Source: Succinatimonas sp. CAG:777 (GTDB lineage Bacteria; Pseudomonadota; Gammaproteobacteria; Enterobacterales; Succinivibrionaceae). From it: a DNA stretch of 38,039 bases. The DNA lies in contig HF987905.1 of assembly GCA_000431835.1 (NCBI GenBank), positions 1 through 38,039 of the forward strand. Direction: 5' to 3'. Of the stretch, positions 32,067 to 38,039 are shown piece after piece; position 1 is the first letter of the stretch, and every line of letters begins with the position of its first letter. Below the pieces are notes generated by a model. That model worked only from the letters and a program-made list of their open reading frames with translations. It searched no databases and was not told the origin of the DNA. The position numbers and the translations under genes were made by a program.

Positions 32067-33779
32067 CTAATCCTCATTTAGGAACATGTCTGACATACTG
32101 CCACCCATCTGTTGCATAGGCAGAACCTTAGCATCAGTGTTGCAGACAATATCTACAATCACTAATTTATCTTTCATAGCTAATGCTTTCTTTACTCCAG
32201 CTTCAAGATCTTTAGGATCTTCAATTCTGATGCCTTCATGACCATAAGCTTTAGCTAAAGCGATAAAGTCAGGATTTGAGTTTAAGTTAGTAGAACTGAT
32301 GTGTCCGTGATAGAACATTTTCTGCCACTGACGAACCATACCTAATGTGTGGTTATCTAAGATAAAGATCTTAAGTGGAATACCAAACTCTAAACAGGTT
32401 GATAACTCCTGAATATTCATCTGGAATGAACCGTCACCTGTAAATAAGCAAACCTCTTTATCAGGCTCACCTACTTTAGCACCGATTGCAGCTGGGAAAC
32501 CATAGCCCATAGTACCTAAGCCACCTGAGGTTAACAGATGACGAGGTTCATCGAACTTATAGTATAAAGCTGTAAACATCTGATGCTGACCAACGTCGGT
32601 TGCAATGATAGCCTTACCGTCAGTTGCCTTATAAACAGCTTCAATGATTTCCTGAGGCTGAATTAAATTTTCGTCATGGCGGTAATTCAGGCAATCGATA
32701 TGACGCCACTTCTCAATCTCAGCCCACCACTGTTTCATCGCAGTCTCGTTCTCTTTTAAATCAAACTCATTGAAAGCATCAATGAACTGATTTAAAACGG
32801 TCTTAGCATCACCTACGATTGGAATATCAGCATTTACTGTCTTTGAGATTGAAGCAGGATCAATATCAATATGAACAATCTTAGCAGCAGGACAGAATTT
32901 AGCTAAGTTATTGGTTACACGGTCATCAAAACGGCAACCTACAGCAAAGACCAAGTCTGCCTTATCCATAGCAAGGTTTGCTTCATAAGTACCGTGCATA
33001 CCTAACATGCCCAAGAACTGTTTATCAGTACTTGGATATACACCTAAGCCCATTAAGGTTGCAGTTACTGGTACATTAAAGCGATGAGCAATTGAACGAA
33101 CTTCATCAGTTGCACCTGATAACTGAGCACCACCACCGATTAGCATTACAGGGTGATTGGCCTCAGCTAATAATTTAGCTGCTCTCTTTACCTGACCGCG
33201 GTGCCCCTGCATGGTTGGGTTGTATGAACGTAACTTTACAGGACCTTTCTGTTCTGGGTATTCAAAGCGTAATGAAGGTCTTACACAATCCTTTGGAATA
33301 TCAACTACAACAGGGCCTGGTCTGCCGGATGCAGCTAAATAGAAAGCCTGTCTTATATACTTTGGAATATCCAGTGCGCACTGACATAAGTATGAGTGCT
33401 TTACTATAGGTCTTGTGATACCTACAGTATCAACTTCTTGGAAAGCATCTGATCCAATAAGTGGAGTACCTACCTGACCTGTAAGAACTACCATTGGGAT
33501 TGAATCCATATAAGCTGTAGCAATTGAAGTTACAGTATTAGTAGCACCAGGACCTGAGGTAACTAAACATACACCGACTTTACCTGTTGCTCTTGCATAG
33601 CCGTCGGCAGCATGGGCTACGCCCTGCTCATGACGTCCTAGAATGTGTTTAATCTTTGTGGACTCGAGAAGAGCATCATAAATATCAAGCACAGCTCCAC
33701 CAGGATAACCAAATAAACGATCAACACCTAAATCTTCTAAGGTGCGCACTACCATCTGTGCGCCCGACATCATGGTCAT
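32067..33779 (-). CDS. ilvI: Acetolactate synthase large subunit (copy 2, canonical)
   Basis: This catalytic subunit of acetohydroxyacid synthase has 570 aa and starts MTMMSGAQMVVRTLEDLG, like E. coli IlvI. The catalytic Glu is in GRHEQGVAHAADGYARATG and the ThDP motif is GDGSFQMNIQEL. It keeps the specificity Trp (W485 in GMVRQWQKMFY), unlike copy 1. It should therefore accept 2-ketobutyrate well and support isoleucine synthesis. It lies 18 bp downstream of the methyltransferase-like gene with no terminator between, so it may be part of the ydiJ operon. The AGGAG-type ribosome binding site is just before the ATG. Confidence 0.97.
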   Translation of the reverse strand: MTMMSGAQMVVRTLEDLGVDRLFGYPGGAVLDIYDALLESTKIKHILGRHEQGVAHAADGYARATGKVGVCLVTSGPGATNTVTSIATAYMDSIPMVVLTGQVGTPLIGSDAFQEVDTVGITRPIVKHSYLCQCALDIPKYIRQAFYLAASGRPGPVVVDIPKDCVRPSLRFEYPEQKGPVKLRSYNPTMQGHRGQVKRAAKLLAEANHPVMLIGGGAQLSGATDEVRSIAHRFNVPVTATLMGLGVYPSTDKQFLGMLGMHGTYEANLAMDKADLVFAVGCRFDDRVTNNLAKFCPAAKIVHIDIDPASISKTVNADIPIVGDAKTVLNQFIDAFNEFDLKENETAMKQWWAEIEKWRHIDCLNYRHDENLIQPQEIIEAVYKATDGKAIIATDVGQHQMFTALYYKFDEPRHLLTSGGLGTMGYGFPAAIGAKVGEPDKEVCLFTGDGSFQMNIQELSTCLEFGIPLKIFILDNHTLGMVRQWQKMFYHGHISSTNLNSNPDFIALAKAYGHEGIRIEDPKDLEAGVKKALAMKDKLVIVDIVCNTDAKVLPMQQMGGSMSDMFLNED

Positions 33780-33797
33780 GAAAATCTCCTTTTATAA

Positions 33798-34307
33798 TCA
33801 GCCTTTTTTAGGTTTAGGCCAAAACCTTTGAGGTACTTTTTGTACCCACTGTGAATATTCTTCAGGGAAATCTCTTTTAAGTCTTGGCTCATCAATATAA
33901 ACAGCTACGATTTGAGCAAAGATTAAAAATAAACAAGGGATCACTAAAGTTATAAGTGAATTTATAGCACAACACAGACCTAAATAAAACAGGACAATCC
34001 CCATATGCATAGGATTTCTGCAAAGAGAGTATGGGCCTTCGGTTACCAAGCGGTCAGTTTGTTTAGTTAATTTTACATTACCTAAAACTACAGCTCCACC
34101 GTGTCCTTTTTTAATCAATTCATAATTAGACCAAATGACAAAAAACAGACCAACGGCTGAACAGATTGCACCAAAGATACTGCTAGTCAAACCTATGGGC
34201 ATGAAATCATATGTATAATTTACCCCAAGATAAATCATCACAGATGGTACTGCTATAAACAGTACCGCACATCCAAAAATATAGGCTAGCAGATCTTTAA
34301 AATTCAT
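33798..34307 (-). CDS. Isoprenylcysteine carboxyl methyltransferase-like membrane protein
   Basis: This 169-aa integral membrane protein belongs to the ICMT/PEMT family. Hydrophobic segments include AYIFGCAVLFIAVPSVMIYL, SSIFGAICSAVGLFFVIW and LVIPCLFLIFAQIVAVYI. The SAM-binding signature GPYSLCRNPMHMGIVLFYLG is intact, and the C-terminus has DEPRLKRDFPEEYSQW, the conserved second half of the cofactor site. Bacterial members act on lipids or unknown substrates; the substrate here cannot be told. The ATG overlaps the ydiJ stop (TAATG), so it is translationally coupled to it, and ilvI copy 2 follows 18 bp later. Confidence 0.85.
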   Translation of the reverse strand: MNFKDLLAYIFGCAVLFIAVPSVMIYLGVNYTYDFMPIGLTSSIFGAICSAVGLFFVIWSNYELIKKGHGGAVVLGNVKLTKQTDRLVTEGPYSLCRNPMHMGIVLFYLGLCCAINSLITLVIPCLFLIFAQIVAVYIDEPRLKRDFPEEYSQWVQKVPQRFWPKPKKG

Positions 34308-37300
34308 TACTTCAATGCCTTATTTAATAAGTCATTTAAGACAAATAATGGATGCACAGCTTCCTTGCCTTCCATTCTGTGTACCTGTGAACGGCAACTA
34401 AATCCTGTAATTAAGCAGTGCTTGAAGTCATGAGACTTAATCTTACCCTTCCAGTTTTTCTCATAAACTGCATAGGTTTCATCATGATTTTTGGCAATAT
34501 GACCGAATAAACCTGCCATACCGCAGCAGGCTACTGTCTCAGGAATTACATTGATGAAAAAGTGCTGCATTAAAGTCTGCCATAAGATTGGAGACTGGGT
34601 AATTAGAGCTCTTTCGGTGCAGTGAGTAAATAAGAAATAAGGATCTTTAAACTCATCTGTTTTTGAAGTCTGTTCAACTTTGTCTTTAATTTTAGCAAAA
34701 CGCTCTACAAATGTCTTAGTGCCAAACTGCTCATTTAACCACTCTTCAGGGAGCTTTACGTCAAACTCACCGCATCTGTCACCTAACATCTGAGTATATT
34801 CATCACGGTAACAGATTGTCAAAGCAGGGTCATAACCTACAAGTGCCTTACCTGATTTTGCAATTAGCTCAAGTCTTGCTGCCTGCTTGGCTGCAAAATG
34901 AACAAAGCTTCTTCTCTGACCACGGATAACTTTGATCTTACCGTTTACATAAGCGCGTAAGAAAGCTACTTTATAGCCAATGTTTCTCATAAATGAAGCC
35001 ATTGCAATCAAGCCATGAGCTTCATAACTTACAGTAAACGGATCGGTGACAATGATAACTTCATAGTCAGACTTAGCTGCCTTATCCGCAGTTAAGATTT
35101 CAAAACCATTGTCATGACATTCTTTGTGGAAAGTCTTTTCACTGAACAGAGGAATATCCACAAAACCAAAGATCTTTTTAGTTAATGACTTGATGATGCT
35201 GTTGCTCAAGAAGGCATTGGATAACTTAGGTACTTTGGCCATTAAAGGCAGAGTAAACTCAGCATTTAGGATTAAGATATCCATTAAAGGTCTTAGATAG
35301 CGACTGTAGTACAGAGCTAAGAAACGAGAGTTCATATCTGCTGCATTTACGTGAGCAGGACAGATACTCTTACATGATTTACATGACAGACAGGTCTGAA
35401 TGTTCTCTAAATACTCAGTTGAGTAATCCTCTTTTTTAGTTGTAAGAGTGTTGATAACTCTCTTTACAAAGTTAATTAGATTTGGAGAAGAGGTCATTAG
35501 TGACACTTCTTCAGAGGCAATATTATAACCTCTGTCATTCATCAGTCTCATCCATTCACGCATTAACTCACTAAAGCCTTTTGGTGAACGGATGTGGTTC
35601 TTGGTATAACGGTAGCTAGGACACATTAGAGCACTGGTCTGATAGCTAAAGCACTGACCATTACCGTTACAGCTTACAGCACCTTTAAAAGACTGTCTTA
35701 CAGTCAATGGTATGGTTCTATCAAGATCGCCTCTCATAAGAGAGTCAATTGAAACAATCTTGTCGGTCTCATTACCAAATGGAACGCAGATCTTGCCAGG
35801 ATTTAAGATATTCTTTGCATCAAACAGAGCTTTTACCTTACGTGCTACAGGATATAATGTTTTAAAGAAAACCTCACCAAAGCATGAACGGTAACCACGA
35901 CCGTGCTCACCCCACATCTGTCCTTGGTATTTATTAACCAGTTCTACAACCTTATTAGAGATAGTAACTAATTTTTCTCTGTCCTCGTCAGTTGTAAGAT
36001 CAAGAGCAGGACGTACATGCATTAGACCAGTGTCCACGTGACCGAACATACCGTAGGTTACATGTAATGAGTCTAATAAAGATCTAAACTCTAAAATATA
36101 GTCAGCTAAATTTCTTGGAGGTACTACAGTATCTTCGGTGAAGGCAACCAGTTTCTTGTCACCTGCTGCTGCACCTAACAGACCTACAGCCTTTTTACGC
36201 ATACCGTAAATAGCACTCACAGCTTTTGGAGTTTGAGCTAACTGTGCACCTAAAATACCGTTTTCAAAAGTCTCTGCCTTTTTATTTACAGCAGCAAAGA
36301 TTTTTTCTAACTTACTTCTTTCTGTATCAGCATCATAACCGTTGAACTCAACGATATTGATACCTAAGATCTCATGACCTTCAACTTCATGGATATAGTC
36401 TTTAACTGATGACCAGATGGTATCTTTTTTAGCTAAAGATAAAACTCTTGAATCTACTGTTTCAACTGAGAACACACCAGCATCAATCAGATCTACTGCA
36501 TGACGCAGGGCACTGTCAAAGTTCTCATACTTTACAACCATCAACTCTCTAAAATCAGGGATCTTGGTTAAATCTAAGGTTGCACCGCAGATCACTGCTA
36601 AAGTACCTTCAGCACCGCAGATTAGGCGTGCTAAATTTAAGGTATCAGTCTTTGGATCATATGAGTGGTCTAAATCATAACCTGTCATAAAACGGTTTAA
36701 TTTAGGGAAGATCTTTTCAATCTCATCACGGTTGTCTTTTAATAAAGCGTAGCAACCACGGTAGATATCACCTTCTAAACCTTCTTTTTTCAGGCACTCC
36801 TGCAGCTTTTCACCACTTACAGGGCCAAAGGTAGTGATAGTACCGTCAGCTAAAACTACGGTTACATCTTTAATATGAGTTGAAGTTCTTCCATAGCGTA
36901 ATGAGCCCTGACCTGCTGCATCATTACTAATCATGCCTCCTAAGCAGGCTCTGCTTGAGGTTGATAACTCAGGTGAGAAAAACAGACCGTATGGTTTTAA
37001 AAATTCGTTTAACTCATCTTTGATGACACCTGACTGGGCATAAATTTCTCTTTTATCAGCATCAAAGTTTGAGGTGGCTTTCATATAGCGAGAGCAGTCA
37101 ATAGTAATACCGTCATTTAATGACTGACCATTAGTACCGGTACCACCACCTCTTGGAGTGATAATTAAGCGCTCATAAACAGGAGTTGCTCTTAACTTTA
37201 AAGCAATAGAGATATCTTCATTATCTTTTGGGAAGATTACACCCTGAGGCATTCTCTGATATACAGAGTTATCTGTTGCAACTAGCAATCTTGATGCATG

Positions 37301-37402
37301 TGCACTTTCCACATCACCTTTAAAAGCTGATACTTTTAAAGCATTTAGATATTGTGCATAGATAGGATCTAACTGTGGAAGGTCAGATATCTTAGGGATC
37401 AT
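34307..37402 (-). CDS. ydiJ: YdiJ-type FAD and Fe-S oxidoreductase (probable D-2-hydroxyglutarate dehydrogenase)
   Basis: This is a large flavin and iron-sulfur dehydrogenase of 1031 aa; E. coli YdiJ has 1018. The N-terminal PCMH FAD-binding domain has LIITPRGGGTGTNGQSLNDG and STSSRACLGGMISNDAAGQG. The GlcD-type C-terminal oxidase domain has FGHVDTGLMHVRPALD, WGEHGRGYRS and NPGKICVPFG. The iron-sulfur part has CNGNGQC...MCPSYR and CLSCKSCKSICP. It ends in a CCG-type domain with ETVACCGMAGLFGH. YdiJ homologues oxidise D-2-hydroxyglutarate made by side reactions of SerA. GAGG about ten bases before the ATG supports the start. It is first of a set with the methyltransferase-like gene and ilvI-ilvH copy 2. 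Confidence 0.93.
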   Translation of the reverse strand: MIPKISDLPQLDPIYAQYLNALKVSAFKGDVESAHASRLLVATDNSVYQRMPQGVIFPKDNEDISIALKLRATPVYERLIITPRGGGTGTNGQSLNDGITIDCSRYMKATSNFDADKREIYAQSGVIKDELNEFLKPYGLFFSPELSTSSRACLGGMISNDAAGQGSLRYGRTSTHIKDVTVVLADGTITTFGPVSGEKLQECLKKEGLEGDIYRGCYALLKDNRDEIEKIFPKLNRFMTGYDLDHSYDPKTDTLNLARLICGAEGTLAVICGATLDLTKIPDFRELMVVKYENFDSALRHAVDLIDAGVFSVETVDSRVLSLAKKDTIWSSVKDYIHEVEGHEILGINIVEFNGYDADTERSKLEKIFAAVNKKAETFENGILGAQLAQTPKAVSAIYGMRKKAVGLLGAAAGDKKLVAFTEDTVVPPRNLADYILEFRSLLDSLHVTYGMFGHVDTGLMHVRPALDLTTDEDREKLVTISNKVVELVNKYQGQMWGEHGRGYRSCFGEVFFKTLYPVARKVKALFDAKNILNPGKICVPFGNETDKIVSIDSLMRGDLDRTIPLTVRQSFKGAVSCNGNGQCFSYQTSALMCPSYRYTKNHIRSPKGFSELMREWMRLMNDRGYNIASEEVSLMTSSPNLINFVKRVINTLTTKKEDYSTEYLENIQTCLSCKSCKSICPAHVNAADMNSRFLALYYSRYLRPLMDILILNAEFTLPLMAKVPKLSNAFLSNSIIKSLTKKIFGFVDIPLFSEKTFHKECHDNGFEILTADKAAKSDYEVIIVTDPFTVSYEAHGLIAMASFMRNIGYKVAFLRAYVNGKIKVIRGQRRSFVHFAAKQAARLELIAKSGKALVGYDPALTICYRDEYTQMLGDRCGEFDVKLPEEWLNEQFGTKTFVERFAKIKDKVEQTSKTDEFKDPYFLFTHCTERALITQSPILWQTLMQHFFINVIPETVACCGMAGLFGHIAKNHDETYAVYEKNWKGKIKSHDFKHCLITGFSCRSQVHRMEGKEAVHPLFVLNDLLNKALK

Positions 37403-37676
37403 TTACTTGCCTCTTTGATAAATTTCGTTTTAGCCTGTGTCTTATTGTTTTATTTAATGGCTTCAATGAGTTTTTATATTCAAAAGTTGTCGAAAAGAAG
37501 TTTACTTTCCGTCCTTATGTGGAACATTGTAATGTATTTTGTGAACTGTGGCTCTATTTCATAAGATCGTTAAAATTCTCACCAATATGGAGAGTAGTTA
37601 GCATAAGGTAAGTTAAATTTCATGGTAAAGTTTTCAAAGTAAGTTCAAATGACGTAATGACACAGAGGATACTGGG

Positions 37677-37871
37677 ATGACCGAGCTTGAAAAGAAAGAT
37701 GAAATCTTAAAGTTGTTAACAAAAGCACTTATTATTGCCATAGACGATGATGTAAATCTTACCTTAAGAGGAAACCGTGTCTATGTTGATTATGGTTGCT
37801 CTCAATTTGCTATTGATATTGAAGGCAACTCTTTAGTTGAGATGGTAAAGAAAGTTGTAGCTCAGCTCTAG
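37677..37871 (+). CDS. Small acidic protein of unknown function
   Basis: This 64-aa frame has a credible ribosome binding site (GAGG, eight bases before the ATG). The sequence begins MTELEKKDEILKLLTKAL, a helix, and continues with short strands (VNLTLRGNRVYVDYG, QFAIDIEG) and a final helix (LVEMVKKVVAQL). It has no signal peptide, cysteine cluster or known motif, and its family is not recognised. It is divergent from ydiJ. No convincing terminator follows. The remaining 37872-38039 stretch shows no gene that I can support. Confidence 0.5.
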   Translation: MTELEKKDEILKLLTKALIIAIDDDVNLTLRGNRVYVDYGCSQFAIDIEGNSLVEMVKKVVAQL

Positions 37872-38039
37872 GAGTTTTGACTTTGATTTTCAGCTTGAGA
37901 TTGAACCTAAAATCCAGGCTCAAAATAGCGTTAAGACTAGGTAAAGACAATAATCCCTGTGCACAAAAATTTAGACTTTGGCCCAAATTTTTCCGACTAG
38001 TATACACAATAAAGACAAAATCCCTTCAAAGTAATATAA

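Noticed and set aside
37810..38007. Minus-strand 65-codon frame at the right end
   Set aside because: It overlaps the end of the plus-strand small ORF, has no ribosome binding site, and its composition shows no domain.

Overview
The window looks like an AT-rich gammaproteobacterial chromosome. The gene orders zapA-fthC, rlmE-ftsH-folP-glmM-secG and grpE-dnaK-dnaJ-greA, together with bamE, support this. The low GC content, the type II-B CRISPR-Cas locus and the flavour of the proteins suggest a host-associated anaerobe such as the Succinivibrionaceae. The class is firm; the family is inference.

Left edge (1-6,400): a complete type II-B CRISPR-Cas module. On the minus strand cas9, cas1, cas2 and cas4 form a tight operon. 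On the plus strand, converging on cas4, lies a tracrRNA (about 160-260) whose anti-repeat pairs with a CRISPR repeat that begins at base 1. The array therefore lies mostly outside the window to the left. Cas9 (1413 aa) keeps every RuvC and HNH catalytic residue. The tracrRNA is unusual because its anti-repeat is split by a small internal hairpin.

Housekeeping block (6,570-19,915): zapA-fthC (plus), then rlmE-ftsH-folP*-glmM-secG (minus). The folP position holds a protein that aligns with dihydropteroate synthase along its length but lacks most catalytic residues. yhbY is divergent from rlmE. An AlbA_2/wHTH regulator follows, with four direct repeats in front of it. greA has an intrinsic terminator in its own leader (GraL-like). 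grpE-dnaK-dnaJ has a near-perfect sigma-32 promoter before grpE and a second one before dnaK.

Envelope, phosphate and DNA-repair block (19,970-26,010): bamE, an unrecognised lipoprotein that starts inside bamE, ppk1 with Pho-box-like direct repeats upstream, a DUF805 membrane protein and rmuC.

Accessory island (26,160-28,030): a decayed IS21-family istB remnant (chimeric, amber-interrupted), a linked Cys-rich protein, terminal-repeat-like sequence and a small plus-strand ORF inside a structured RNA with its own terminator.

Amino-acid block (28,047-37,402): two complete tandem acetolactate synthase operons (ilvI-ilvH) flank a suppressor-of-fused-domain gene. The downstream ilvI copy carries Phe in place of the Trp that sets 2-ketobutyrate preference. 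An unannotated 18-codon leader peptide with a consensus ribosome binding site precedes that copy. The upstream copy is the tail of a ydiJ - isoprenylcysteine-methyltransferase-like - ilvI-ilvH operon. The right end has one small acidic ORF and otherwise nothing recognisable. No tRNA or rRNA was seen.
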